From positions 101,740-165,739 of the forward strand of contig CACVAS010000020.1 in the NCBI GenBank assembly GCA_902727855.1: a stretch of DNA of 64,000 nucleotides, read 5' to 3'. Positions 18,084 to 27,079 of the stretch are shown here, in pieces. Source of the stretch: an uncultured Sulfurovum sp. Its GTDB lineage: Bacteria; Campylobacterota; Campylobacteria; Campylobacterales; Sulfurovaceae. The notes beneath the pieces were generated by a model. The model did not search any database and had not been told where the DNA came from. It saw only the letters and a list, made by a program, of their open reading frames with translations. The stretch's first letter is position 1. Each line of letters opens with the position of its first letter. A program made the position numbers and the translations under genes.

Positions 18084-20183
18084 TTATCTCTTTTCCCAAA
18101 TACTCATTTGCGCTATGGTATATTGATGCTTACGTGCTGTTTCTTGTATGACAAAGGGTACATCTTTTGTCTCCAATAGCCTAAAGTCATCTCCTAATAT
18201 CTCTTCTAAACCTTGCAGCGTTGAGACATTTTCACCGTCTCTTTTATAGCCACCTATCCACTTCTCTTTGGGTGTAGATTCCTCTTGCCAGGTATATGGC
18301 GATGTCAAAATGAATATACCCCCATCATTGAGACGTTCTGCTACAGTGTCTAAAAACTTTCTGGGGTCATAGAGTCTATCTATTAAATTACCTCCAAAGA
18401 TAAGGTCAAAATCTTTATAGATAGGTTTTAGATTACACGCATCTGCTTGCCAAAAAGAAACCTTACTACGTTCATCTTCAAGATCAAAGTTAGATACATT
18501 TACTTCATGAAAAGTCTCTAAGTCACCCTCACTTTGCATACTGTAACGTAACACACCATTTTGTTTGAGCGTCTCTGCTTCTTGAATAAACCTTGCTGAA
18601 AAGTCAACACCAATAACCTCATCAAACCCACGTGCAAGTTCAAAACTACTACGCCCAATGGCACAACCAATATCAAGTGCCTTAGCTCTTGGCTTATCTT
18701 GCATGATTTCCAATGCAATATTCGCACATGCTTTAGGGTAATTTTCTACTCCTAATCTATTGTCTCCCCATCCAAAATGGCAATATTGTGCGATAATACT
18801 ATCTGTTGTATAATAATCTGTCACTACTTTCTCCTCATAATTACTTTCTATATATCTAAATCCTGCATGTTGATAAAAATGTCTTCTAAATCCATAACGG
18901 CTTTTTTGTGTGGCTAAGTTTCCACAACTAATCCATGATCCACCATTGATTAAATTATGTTTTCCATCATACGTAGGCACGGTAAAGTCATCATACATAG
19001 GATGAACCTTAAACCCATCAAACGGGTAGATAGGTGTACGTGACCACTGCCAAACATTACCTATAATATCATAAAATTCTCCATGCTTATAGTGAGTTAC
19101 TGGTACAGGGGAGGCAGAACCTTCCAAATTTATATTGGCAATATTTAACTCTAGTTCCGTCCACTCTAAATACTTAGGAACTTTACTGACATCATGCAGA
19201 CGAGTATATTCATCTTCTGTAGGTAAAGTAATTGTACTACCTAACTGCTTACTCTTCCATTGACAAAAAGCTGCTGCTTCTAGATGATTTACCTCAACAG
19301 GCCAAGAGAGAGGTAATGGTATCTCACGACTCACCGTACGTAACAAATAACTGCCCTTATTTTCTATCCAAAATAGAGGATGTTTTGCATGGTTATACTC
19401 TCTCCACGCTTTTCCTTCACTACACCAATAGCTGTCATTATTATAACCTCCATCTAGTGTAAACTCTAGATACTCAGCATTTGAAGTCAAATATTTTGAT
19501 GCCTTAAATGCAGGGATATTGGCATGATGTTCTCCATACTCATTGTCCCACCCAAAGAGTTTTGCATCCTTATTTTTACCTAACTGTACGACACCTTCAG
19601 GTACAGGTAAAAGTACATTCTTTGGTGCGTCATTATCACTACTATTCTCTTGCCAAAATGCATTCTCTTGTACTGCACTAAAAGGTAATTGTCTTATAAG
19701 TACTGACGAGGTTTCAAGATGGATATTTTCATGTTCTATCCCCATCATGATAACCCACCATGGTGACTCTTGGCTAATAGGTAGTGTAAGGGGTAATGTA
19801 TCTATGACCTCATTCACCACATCATACACCTTGTCACGATACTCTTGTGTCTCTTCCAAAGTAGGCCAATCATAATGCTTGTCATTAAGGTCATCCCAAG
19901 ACATCTCATCTACCCCTACTGCAAAAATAGACTCTAAATGTCCATCCACGCGATGATCTATTATTTTTGCAAGTTTAAATTTATTGATAAAAAATGTAGC
20001 CGTATGTCCATAATAAAAGATGATTGGATGACGAAGAGGATCTGACTTTTGAAAGTATGCTTCTTCTTTACTCACCAGAGTAAAGAGCGATTCATAACGC
20101 TTATAACACATTTGAAAATACGATTTAATTTCTTGACGTTTTTGTTCTGGGGTACTGCCATCTAAAGTAGGTATAGTTATCAC
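18084..20183 (-). CDS. ovoA: 5-histidylcysteine sulfoxide synthase / methyltransferase OvoA
   Basis: OvoA, 699 residues, is the iron enzyme that joins histidine and cysteine oxidatively, with a fused methyltransferase that finishes ovothiol A. Order of domains: DinB-like (about 15-165) carrying the iron motif HX3HXE at H151, H155 and E157; FGE-sulfatase-like domain (about 185-450) with GNVWQWSRTPIYPFDGF and LINGGSWIS; and SAM methyltransferase (about 465-699) with ALDIGCAIG (502-510) and VIGVDFS. The methyltransferase and the variable sulfatase region distinguish it from EgtB. It is followed at 1 bp by the lyase gene. Confidence 0.9.
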   Translation of the reverse strand: MITIPTLDGSTPEQKRQEIKSYFQMCYKRYESLFTLVSKEEAYFQKSDPLRHPIIFYYGHTATFFINKFKLAKIIDHRVDGHLESIFAVGVDEMSWDDLNDKHYDWPTLEETQEYRDKVYDVVNEVIDTLPLTLPISQESPWWVIMMGIEHENIHLETSSVLIRQLPFSAVQENAFWQENSSDNDAPKNVLLPVPEGVVQLGKNKDAKLFGWDNEYGEHHANIPAFKASKYLTSNAEYLEFTLDGGYNNDSYWCSEGKAWREYNHAKHPLFWIENKGSYLLRTVSREIPLPLSWPVEVNHLEAAAFCQWKSKQLGSTITLPTEDEYTRLHDVSKVPKYLEWTELELNIANINLEGSASPVPVTHYKHGEFYDIIGNVWQWSRTPIYPFDGFKVHPMYDDFTVPTYDGKHNLINGGSWISCGNLATQKSRYGFRRHFYQHAGFRYIESNYEEKVVTDYYTTDSIIAQYCHFGWGDNRLGVENYPKACANIALEIMQDKPRAKALDIGCAIGRSSFELARGFDEVIGVDFSARFIQEAETLKQNGVLRYSMQSEGDLETFHEVNVSNFDLEDERSKVSFWQADACNLKPIYKDFDLIFGGNLIDRLYDPRKFLDTVAERLNDGGIFILTSPYTWQEESTPKEKWIGGYKRDGENVSTLQGLEEILGDDFRLLETKDVPFVIQETARKHQYTIAQMSIWEKR

Positions 20184-20513
20184 ATCATTTCCTTGAAAAA
20201 TAATAGATAAAATACCATAACTTTGTGCGTTGTGTGTGTATTTACTAAATTTTAAAAGATATTCTTCATAAAAAGTAACCTATTCCTAAATAAATCAACG
20301 TTACCCAAAATTACAGAAAACACAAAAAAACCATTTAACTTTCTATTTTACACATATAAAAAATGCAACAACAATGCAACAATTTCTAGATATCATTTAA
20401 ATAGAGATGTTACATATTAGTCTATGTATCATTCAATTATATAGGTGTTTCAACTTTAATACAACAAGTATGAGTTTATGAAATTATTCACAATAAAGAA
20501 ATAGGAGCTGATG
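20184..20513. other. Divergent intergenic region upstream of ovoA
   Basis: About 330 bp between ovoA and the small coiled protein gene. It is AT-rich with runs of A and ACAACAATGCAACAA-like repeats near 20360-20380. Promoters for both directions should lie here, but no convincing paired -35/-10 or operator was seen. Confidence 0.45.
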
Positions 20514-20720
20514 ATGGCTGGATATACTAAAGATAAAGCAGATAAATTGATTGAGAAACATGAGAAAGAGGCTGAGAAATTGGAAAAAGAGGCTAAAGAG
20601 GCTGAAAAGTCTGAGACATTTAATAAAAGTCACTCTAAAGATTTAAAAAATCAAGCACAAAAAGAGCGAGATAAAGCCGAAAACCAGCGTGCATTAAAAA
20701 AACATCATGGTGATAATTAA
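20514..20720 (+). CDS. Small charged coiled-coil protein
   Basis: About 68 residues, dominated by Lys and Glu with repeats such as EKHEKEAEKLEKEAKEAE, so a long helix or coiled coil is likely. There is no signal peptide or Cys. Two ATGs lie in tandem (20511 and 20514); AGGAG at 20503-20507 is better spaced (6 nt) for the second. It overlaps the following zinc-finger ORF by 14 bp in a different frame. Function unknown. Confidence 0.5.
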   Translation: MAGYTKDKADKLIEKHEKEAEKLEKEAKEAEKSETFNKSHSKDLKNQAQKERDKAENQRALKKHHGDN

Positions 20721-20931
20721 ATTGGCTAATTTTGATGAATGCCCATACTGTAAGGGCACAGGAATGAAAAATAGGTCTGAGAAATGTCCTAAGTGTGGGG
20801 GCAGTGGCACATATAATAATGAACTTGAAGATTTCTACTGTTCAATATGTCACGCAAACCTATCAAAAAAAGAGCCTCATGCCCCACGTTGCCCAAAGGA
20901 TCCTCATAATTTCCCTTCAATAGAAAAGTGA
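20707..20931 (+). CDS. Small DnaJ-type zinc-finger protein
   Basis: 74 residues with two metal-binding pairs like the DnaJ central domain (CPYCKGTG and CPKCGGSG at about 12-33), then a further CSIC and a Cys-Pro pair near the end. The CxxCxGxG repeats suggest a zinc ribbon for protein or RNA binding. It overlaps the upstream small coiled ORF by 14 bp, so the two may be coupled. The exact start is uncertain; an ATG near 20707 is the only upstream option. Confidence 0.5.
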   Translation: MVIIKLANFDECPYCKGTGMKNRSEKCPKCGGSGTYNNELEDFYCSICHANLSKKEPHAPRCPKDPHNFPSIEK

Positions 20932-20932
20932 C

Positions 20933-21616
20933 TTACTGAACTTGACTAATATTCTTAGTCCTATATTTAATGGAAAAGAGATCTTTGGCTTTGACCTCTG
21001 AAGAGATTTTTTTAATCTCTCCATGTATATCTATGCTCATTTTTGTCGTCTCTTCTATTTTGTATCTTCTGTTGTCATACTCCATGATAAAATTCTTTTT
21101 AGTCGTAAAATTTGCTATGCCTTGTATTGCACTCTTTTCTAATTTACTCTGCATTTTAATTTGGCTATCATTGTCACACGCCAAAAGAATCACATCCGTT
21201 TTATAGCCTATCTCTTTTTGAGAAACCTCATCAATGTTTCCTTCTCTTAGAGGCTTACATACCACTGTTTGTTTTTCACCATTTCTATCTATCTTTTCAG
21301 TAAAGCGTAGTAACCTATGTTTGTCATCATACAATGAAAATCGCTCAGTTTTCATTGTCATTTTATTTGTTTTAATTGCTGAAAACTTTATCTGAAACAT
21401 AGAAGTACGTAAGTAGCCCTCATCTGTTTGTTTCATTGCATCTATTTTAGCATCTATGTCTATAGGTAGATTAAAAGTTATTTTCCCATTGTTACGTATT
21501 TTCATTTTTGCTTTCGTACTATAGGCTATTTCATCATTATAGATACCAGATAAATCAAACAGACTATTAGACAGAAGCCATGAACTTAACACAAGTAATA
21601 AAAAAACTTTTCTCAA
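20933..21616 (-). CDS. Exported hypothetical protein
   Basis: A 227-residue protein with a signal peptide (MRKVFLLLVLSSWLLSNS) and a mature part rich in beta-strand-like segments and charged residues, with two cysteines (about 115 and 145). No known domain was recognised. It lies 16 bp after hemJ on the same strand, so it may be the last gene of the EEP nuclease-hemJ unit. Confidence 0.5.
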   Translation of the reverse strand: MRKVFLLLVLSSWLLSNSLFDLSGIYNDEIAYSTKAKMKIRNNGKITFNLPIDIDAKIDAMKQTDEGYLRTSMFQIKFSAIKTNKMTMKTERFSLYDDKHRLLRFTEKIDRNGEKQTVVCKPLREGNIDEVSQKEIGYKTDVILLACDNDSQIKMQSKLEKSAIQGIANFTTKKNFIMEYDNRRYKIEETTKMSIDIHGEIKKISSEVKAKDLFSIKYRTKNISQVQ

Positions 21617-21632
21617 AATGGCATCCTCTCTT

Positions 21633-22067
21633 TTAAAATGGTTTTACCACAACCATTATCACTATAAATATCATGAGTAAAGTTGGTACTTCATTGTAAA
21701 ACCTTAACCATTTAGAGCTTTTATAGTGTGGATTATCTATAAGTATTTTACGAATATTTCCTAGAGAAACATGGTACGCAATAAGAAATGCCAAGACAAA
21801 TAATTTTGCATACATCCAACCACCACTTGAAAATATAGCTGTATTTAAATATAACATCACTGCACCAGTGATAATAGTTGCCCACATGGCTGGTACACCA
21901 ATGTATTTGAAGAGTTTATACTCTTGTACCTCAACAATGTCTGTAAATGCTTTTGTATCAGCATTTTCACGATGGTAAATAAAAAGTCGCGGTAAGTAAA
22001 ACAACATTGCCATCCAACTCACAAAACTCATTACATGAAATGCCAAAATCCAAGTATAATATTCCAT
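21633..22067 (-). CDS. hemJ: Protoporphyrinogen oxidase HemJ
   Basis: HemJ oxidises protoporphyrinogen IX in haem synthesis. The 144-residue membrane protein has four hydrophobic segments, the conserved early His (ILAFHVMSFVSWMAMLFYLPRLF) and the HRENAD/EYKLFKYIGVPAMW region of the UPF0093/HemJ family. Its ATG overlaps the stop of the upstream EEP gene by one base. Length matches the family. Confidence 0.87.
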   Translation of the reverse strand: MEYYTWILAFHVMSFVSWMAMLFYLPRLFIYHRENADTKAFTDIVEVQEYKLFKYIGVPAMWATIITGAVMLYLNTAIFSSGGWMYAKLFVLAFLIAYHVSLGNIRKILIDNPHYKSSKWLRFYNEVPTLLMIFIVIMVVVKPF

Positions 22068-23611
22068 TATTTCTCCATTATTTCAAAATCTTTTTTGTTG
22101 TGTATTACCAACTGTAATCCCTTATAATACCCAAGATATGCATAGTGTAACTTTATTTTAGTATTATCTTTTGGCGTGTGTTTCTTCGTTCGAAAGTGTA
22201 GCGGTATTTTTTTATTGTTAACATAAATCGCCTTATGCTTATAGATACCTACTACATCTCTTACTACTTCATTTTGTCTTAACTTGTGCTCATCTAGAGC
22301 AATACTGTCTAGATAATATTGCTCCAACTTTACATCACCTTTTGATCTCAATTTATAGGCACTTGTAATCTCTTTAAGTCCATAGTACGACTTTATGCTC
22401 TCAACAAGTAAGTCATACTTCTCTCCCTCTTTTAAGTCTCTAGCACATCCATACATAAAAATACCACGCCCATTTTTTTCCTGCTTAATAATTGCACTGT
22501 TGCCTCTTTTAAACACAACAACGACATTATTAAGCTTTATGTGATTATCTAATTTTTCTAGGCTATAAAGGTACTCAATAGATTTAGTGTCTATCTTTTT
22601 CTTCTTTGTGTAGACTTCTTTTTCATAAGGTTTTGTATCAAAATACGCAAAAACTGGTAAATGATCAGAGTAGCCTTTTGCCCTATGTTTACCTTTTTTA
22701 TATTGCCATCTGTTAATGTATCCTCTTTTGGTAAAAAGATAATCTGCCTTAAAAACATTAAAAGAGTTGTTCACATAATCAATGCCTTTACCATCAAACA
22801 TTTTTTGAGGTAGTACTATCTGGTCTAAACTAGACTTTTTACCATAAAACTTATGAGACCATCTATCTTCTACTGCTAACTCTTTCCACAAGGTATAGTG
22901 TTTTCCTCTTTGGGCATGCACTATTTCATACTCTTCAACTTTTGTATGAAGCACATCTGAAAATGCTGTTTGACCTTGGGTATCATTGTTTTTATCTTCT
23001 AGGGTTAAGTAGGCATTGTGGTCAGAGTTGAAGTCACCTATAATGACATACTCTTTACTAGGAGCCAGTCTTGCTATACGTGCTTGCAATGCCTTCGCAT
23101 AGGCAATACGCTTACTCTCATACCCTTTATATGCCTTAGATTTCCAGTGATTTACAAAAACTGTAAGGCTCTCTCCTTCAACAGCTACATCTGCTTCGAG
23201 TATGTTTCTTACGCGTGGTGCACCTGAGACAACTATATCTGAACTTTTTAACACTTTATATCTAGAGAGTAGTGCTACTTGTATCGCAGCACCTTTTTTG
23301 GAAGTGATTGCACTATATTTATAGGGACACCCTACCTTTTTAAGTCTCTGCATAAGCTTTTTTAAAATTGCTTTATTTTCTACTTCTTGAAGCCCCAAGA
23401 TATCTGCATCTACATCACATATGACTTCTGCCACATGATTGAGTTTTATCTCAACCATGCGACTATTCCAGTTGTGTTTCCCAGGTATGTACTCTTCGTA
23501 TTCTGTCCCTTGAAAAGAAGCATCAAAAAGATTCTCTACATTATAAGTAGCTATTTTGATAGGTGATGAACATAAAAAATAAGGTATAAAAAAAAAGAGT
23601 AGATATCGCAA
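22067..23611 (-). CDS. Exported endonuclease/exonuclease/phosphatase family protein
   Basis: A 514-residue secreted metal-dependent hydrolase. A signal peptide (about 1-16) precedes the EEP core with IATYNVENLFD (17-31), LGLQEVEN, IIGDFNSDHNA and the terminal YSDHLPVFAYFD (about 326). The extra C-terminal ~170 residues hold strands like an OB-fold segment (LKEGEKYDLLVE), as in some extracellular nucleases. The target could be nucleic acid or a phosphoester lipid; the sequence cannot decide. It is coupled to hemJ by a 1-bp overlap. Confidence 0.8.
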   Translation of the reverse strand: MRYLLFFFIPYFLCSSPIKIATYNVENLFDASFQGTEYEEYIPGKHNWNSRMVEIKLNHVAEVICDVDADILGLQEVENKAILKKLMQRLKKVGCPYKYSAITSKKGAAIQVALLSRYKVLKSSDIVVSGAPRVRNILEADVAVEGESLTVFVNHWKSKAYKGYESKRIAYAKALQARIARLAPSKEYVIIGDFNSDHNAYLTLEDKNNDTQGQTAFSDVLHTKVEEYEIVHAQRGKHYTLWKELAVEDRWSHKFYGKKSSLDQIVLPQKMFDGKGIDYVNNSFNVFKADYLFTKRGYINRWQYKKGKHRAKGYSDHLPVFAYFDTKPYEKEVYTKKKKIDTKSIEYLYSLEKLDNHIKLNNVVVVFKRGNSAIIKQEKNGRGIFMYGCARDLKEGEKYDLLVESIKSYYGLKEITSAYKLRSKGDVKLEQYYLDSIALDEHKLRQNEVVRDVVGIYKHKAIYVNNKKIPLHFRTKKHTPKDNTKIKLHYAYLGYYKGLQLVIHNKKDFEIMEK

Positions 23612-23790
23612 AAAGTGTCCTATAAAAGTATGTTTTGTAAAAATGTATGCTGTAAATTAGTATAGGTGTATTTTAACGAAGTAATAAAAAATAAGAGAAA
23701 AGTATGTCATATTGAGCACTTATGCACCTATGACAAAAGGAGCAGAATAATACAATATCATCCTCTCCTTTTAATAGTGCTATGTTAAAA

Positions 23791-24237
23791 CTATCTAAAC
23801 ATCTTTCCTAACATATCCATAGCACCACCTGCTCCACCTACTTGTGCCAACATTTCATCTATGCTATTACCCTCACCTTGTGTTGCTTGGTCTACCACTT
23901 GTGGTAGAGCATCTGCTAGTGCACCTGTTGCAGACTCAGTAGAAAGTCCTAGAGATGAAGCAAATTCAGAAATTTTGTCTGATCCTAGTAAATCAGTAAT
24001 TTGACCCGGAGAGATAGAAGCATTTTCACCATTACCTAACCATGAACCTACAATTTCACCTAAGCCATTTTGGGAAAGTCCACCGACTAAAGCACCTAAG
24101 TCAAGACCTCCATCACTGTTACCTATAAGTCCACCCAATGCACCTGCTAAATCACCAGTATCTAAACCTGTTGTAGCGTCATCACTGTTATTTTGTATAA
24201 GTGATGCACCCATTTTTAATAAATCCATTAATTCCAT
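23791..24237 (-). CDS. YidB-like (DUF937) protein
   Basis: A 148-residue, glycine-rich, cysteine-free soluble protein. It resembles the YidB/DUF937 family: repeats like GALGGLIGNSDGGLDLGALVGGL in the first half, and a helical second half with WLGNGENASISPGQITDLLG and a C-terminal GGAMDMLGKMF. Function is unknown. An AAGGA site lies 8 nt before the ATG. The gene is isolated. Confidence 0.75.
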   Translation of the reverse strand: MELMDLLKMGASLIQNNSDDATTGLDTGDLAGALGGLIGNSDGGLDLGALVGGLSQNGLGEIVGSWLGNGENASISPGQITDLLGSDKISEFASSLGLSTESATGALADALPQVVDQATQGEGNSIDEMLAQVGGAGGAMDMLGKMFR

Positions 24238-24284
24238 ATTTTATTCCTTTTAATTTTATACGCGTTAAGTATAGCAAAAAACGT

Positions 24285-25166
24285 TTACAAAAGTTTAATG
24301 GACTTTTCCAATAATTCTATCTGTTTTGTCTCTATCAGTTTTGTCAGTGTACGCTTAAAATTTTTCTTAGACATATTAAACACTTTCTTTATCTCTTCTG
24401 TATCACTCTTATAGGTAAACGGCAGCGTGCCTTCCGCCTCTTTTAGCAACTGTAGTACTGTACCCTCAGCCTCATCGATCTTTGCTCGTTTTCCTATGGG
24501 TTGCAAAGAGAGGTCAAGTTTGAAGTCTTTTCTTACTGTTTTAATGTAAACTTTTTTGGTATCTCCTATACGTAGATCTTCATAAATCTCATTAGTAAAT
24601 AACATACCTTCATATTGGTTATCTGCAACCACTTTGTAGCCAAGTGGTGTTTTTGCCAATACAATGGCATCTAAGACTTTATTTTGATGTAAGCCTTTCA
24701 TATCTTTGTTAAAGTACTTACCAATCTTTTGTGTCGCAAACAGTCTGTTGGTTTGTTCATCTAAACAGACACGCAAGAGATACTTTTTGCCTATAGTAAA
24801 ATGCTCTTTTTGTTGAGAAAGAGGTACAAATAAATCTTTAGGAAGCCCCCAATTGACAAAAGCCCCATAAGGCTTATAGTCTACCACTGTAAAAAACCCA
24901 TACTCACCTAACTTTGCGTAAGGCAGTTTTGTTGTAGCCACAGGTCTGTCTTCTGAGTCTGTGTAGACAAACACATCTAGAAGTGAATCCATTGGCATTT
25001 CATCTTCCATAATATAGACATTGGGTAAGAGTATTTCATTGCCATCTTTAGACTCTAAAAAATAACCATAATCTGTATCTCTCATGATTTGCAATGTATT
25101 GATTTCACCAATATTAATGGTTAAGTTTTGTATTTTATCTTGAGGTATCGTTTGTTCTTTTGACAT
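24285..25166 (-). CDS. S1-like RNA-binding protein of the CvfB/YitL family
   Basis: A 293-residue soluble protein of the conserved virulence factor B type. Three S1-like beta-barrels occupy about residues 5-220, with a recognisable block GAFVNWGLPKDLFVPLSQQ. A winged-helix-like domain follows (about 225-290, with KKVFNMSKKNFKRTLTKLIE). These proteins bind RNA. It is divergent from the DUF6524-like/apbE unit, with about 100 bp between. Confidence 0.8.
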   Translation of the reverse strand: MSKEQTIPQDKIQNLTINIGEINTLQIMRDTDYGYFLESKDGNEILLPNVYIMEDEMPMDSLLDVFVYTDSEDRPVATTKLPYAKLGEYGFFTVVDYKPYGAFVNWGLPKDLFVPLSQQKEHFTIGKKYLLRVCLDEQTNRLFATQKIGKYFNKDMKGLHQNKVLDAIVLAKTPLGYKVVADNQYEGMLFTNEIYEDLRIGDTKKVYIKTVRKDFKLDLSLQPIGKRAKIDEAEGTVLQLLKEAEGTLPFTYKSDTEEIKKVFNMSKKNFKRTLTKLIETKQIELLEKSIKLL

Positions 25167-25234
25167 TTGTAATTCCGTTAGTAGTAGTTTTGTGAGGTTT
25201 TCACATGTGTTTCATATTATAGCTAAATCTTTGG

Positions 25235-25240
25235 TATAAT
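25235..25240 (+). promoter_or_regulatory. Candidate -10 box (TATAAT) for the apbE unit
   Basis: A consensus TATAAT 30 bp before the ATG of the four-helix membrane protein gene. A -35 partner is weak, so this is only a plausible sigma-70 promoter. Confidence 0.35.
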
Positions 25241-25270
25241 CTCAAAAAAATTACTGAAATAAGGATATAC

Positions 25271-25729
25271 ATGATTCCAAATATTTTAACAAGTAAGTCT
25301 ACAACAAAAAGTGGTAAACAAGTCACAAACCTCGCATGGTGGGTCACACTTTTACTTTCTCTAGCGCTTTCTGTAGGGACGTGGAACCCTACAGAACATG
25401 ATTTTGTACACTACATAAGCAACGTAGATGACATTTTCTCAGGGTTTAGACCTTTTGTCATCCTTGTGATCATAGCACTTTGGATGCTAGCGATAAAGTC
25501 TATTTTCCAGAGTTTAGGTCTCTTTGGGTTTGTCATGACACTGGTCACACTAGGTGCCTTTGTTTGGGGTTTACAGCAATATGAGCTTATAGATGTAACC
25601 AACTTTGATGATGCTGGTTGGGCTGCAACTGTTGCCGTTGGTCTCATTATATGGTTTGGACTGAATGCTTCTATTATTTGGAAAAGACTCACTGGTGTGT
25701 ATACCACAGAACACCCTGATGAAGACTAA
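25271..25729 (+). CDS. Four-helix hypothetical membrane protein
   Basis: A 152-residue protein with four hydrophobic segments (about 23-40, 59-80, 83-103 and 117-137). It resembles proteins grouped as DUF6524, but I am not certain of that. It has no cysteines. It lies 24 bp upstream of apbE on the same strand, so it may be co-transcribed with the flavin transferase. Confidence 0.6.
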   Translation: MIPNILTSKSTTKSGKQVTNLAWWVTLLLSLALSVGTWNPTEHDFVHYISNVDDIFSGFRPFVILVIIALWMLAIKSIFQSLGLFGFVMTLVTLGAFVWGLQQYELIDVTNFDDAGWAATVAVGLIIWFGLNASIIWKRLTGVYTTEHPDED

Positions 25730-25753
25730 CTGCTTACTAACGAAACAAAGAAG

Positions 25754-26710
25754 ATGAAGTTACTTTCACCTTCCTTTTTTCTTATCATTCTACTCTCTAT
25801 TAGCGGGTATGCTAAAGGGCTAAACCCTTACCAAAATACATCACGCACACAAGTCATCATGGGTACATTTGCTACGATTAGTCTACCTCTAGAGTATGCG
25901 CATAAAATTTCCTCAGGATTTACTTACTTAAGAGAGCTAGAGTCTTACCTCTCATCTTACTCAGACAAAGCACTACTTTATAAGCTCAATAAAAACAGAA
26001 AAATACCTCAACATCCTATGCTTCACGAGATACTTCAAAAAAGTCTTTTATATCATAAAAACACGGATGGATATTTTGATATCACCATAGGTTCCATGAG
26101 CAAAAAACTCTATCGTTTTGGAGAAGATGAACGTCTACCTACGCTTCATGCATTAGATGTGGCACCTTTAGGTATGCAACACATAGTATTTAACAAAAGC
26201 AGTATTGAACTGCAAAATAATATTACCCTAGATTTAGGTGGCATTGGCAAAGGATATGCCATAGACAAACTGAGTCAGCTTTATGCTTCACAAGGCTTAA
26301 CAAAAGGGAAGATAGCACTCTCTGGTGATATTCGCTGTTTTGACAGATGTGAGGTGAGCATTCAAGACCCCTTTAGGCAAGACAGTATCATGACAACACT
26401 TCAAACGAACACACCTCATGTCTCTATTTCAACATCAGGGACGTACCGACGTTACGTTCAAAACAAAACACACCACCATCTCATGAATCCTAAAACAAAA
26501 AGACAGGGTAAGGACTTTGTCTCCGTGACTATTATATCTCAAGCCAATAATACCCTCTGTGACGCGATAGCAACTGCAGTTTCAACCATGCCAAAAGAGA
26601 TTGCCATACCGTTTGTAAAGTCACAACAGAAGCTTGGCTATATTTTAGTAACGCATGAGGGTGAAAAGATTTTAGGTAACCTTGAGAAGTTTGTACATCG
26701 CAAAAAATGA
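25754..26710 (+). CDS. apbE: FAD:protein FMN transferase ApbE
   Basis: ApbE covalently attaches FMN to Ser/Thr of exported flavoproteins, acting in the periplasm. The 318-residue protein has a signal peptide (about 1-20), the MGTFATISL opening, the DLGGIGKGYAIDKL motif and, toward the end, ISTSGTYRRY and a HHLMNPKT segment, all family hallmarks. Its 3' end overlaps by 39 bp the end of the convergent small membrane protein gene. Its probable target, the FMN-binding protein at 27553-28086, is only 0.8 kb away. Confidence 0.93.
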   Translation: MKLLSPSFFLIILLSISGYAKGLNPYQNTSRTQVIMGTFATISLPLEYAHKISSGFTYLRELESYLSSYSDKALLYKLNKNRKIPQHPMLHEILQKSLLYHKNTDGYFDITIGSMSKKLYRFGEDERLPTLHALDVAPLGMQHIVFNKSSIELQNNITLDLGGIGKGYAIDKLSQLYASQGLTKGKIALSGDIRCFDRCEVSIQDPFRQDSIMTTLQTNTPHVSISTSGTYRRYVQNKTHHHLMNPKTKRQGKDFVSVTIISQANNTLCDAIATAVSTMPKEIAIPFVKSQQKLGYILVTHEGEKILGNLEKFVHRKK

Positions 26711-27079
26711 AAGGCCCACAAAAAGAAATGTACTACTAAGCTTTAACAAAACAAAAAATAGACTCCCCTCTTCAATGAAAAAAACACTGCTATTTGCAAC
26801 TAACATACATAAAAAAAAGAGTAAAGAAAAAAGTTTAAATCTCTGTTGCTCTACACCTGAGATGATGGCAAAAAAGTGGGTAAGAACAAAGACCAGTATA
26901 GCCATACCAAATAGATGAGGGCTCACGGTTTCTAGTAAACCAAAAATTGACTTACCTTCATAGTAAGATAACGTCCCTGCTATACTCAAAGATGTATGTC
27001 GTACAAACATCCAAACACCTGTCAGCAATAGCATACTTATCATGACAAAAAAATATTTTAAAGGAAGTATATAATTCAT
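26672..27079 (-). CDS. Small polytopic membrane protein of flavin module
   Basis: A 135-residue protein of four hydrophobic helices, with His residues at the membrane borders (FVRHTSLS and LTHFFAI). The reading frame is open to 27157, but the ATG at 27079 forms a 4-bp ATGA overlap with the stop of the upstream 155-residue gene and is the better start. It overlaps the 3' end of apbE, read in the opposite direction, by 39 bp. No known family was recognised; the His residues would suit haem or quinone contact, which is inference. Confidence 0.6.
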   Translation of the reverse strand: MNYILPLKYFFVMISMLLLTGVWMFVRHTSLSIAGTLSYYEGKSIFGLLETVSPHLFGMAILVFVLTHFFAIISGVEQQRFKLFSLLFFLCMLVANSSVFFIEEGSLFFVLLKLSSTFLFVGLSFFAMYKLLKVT

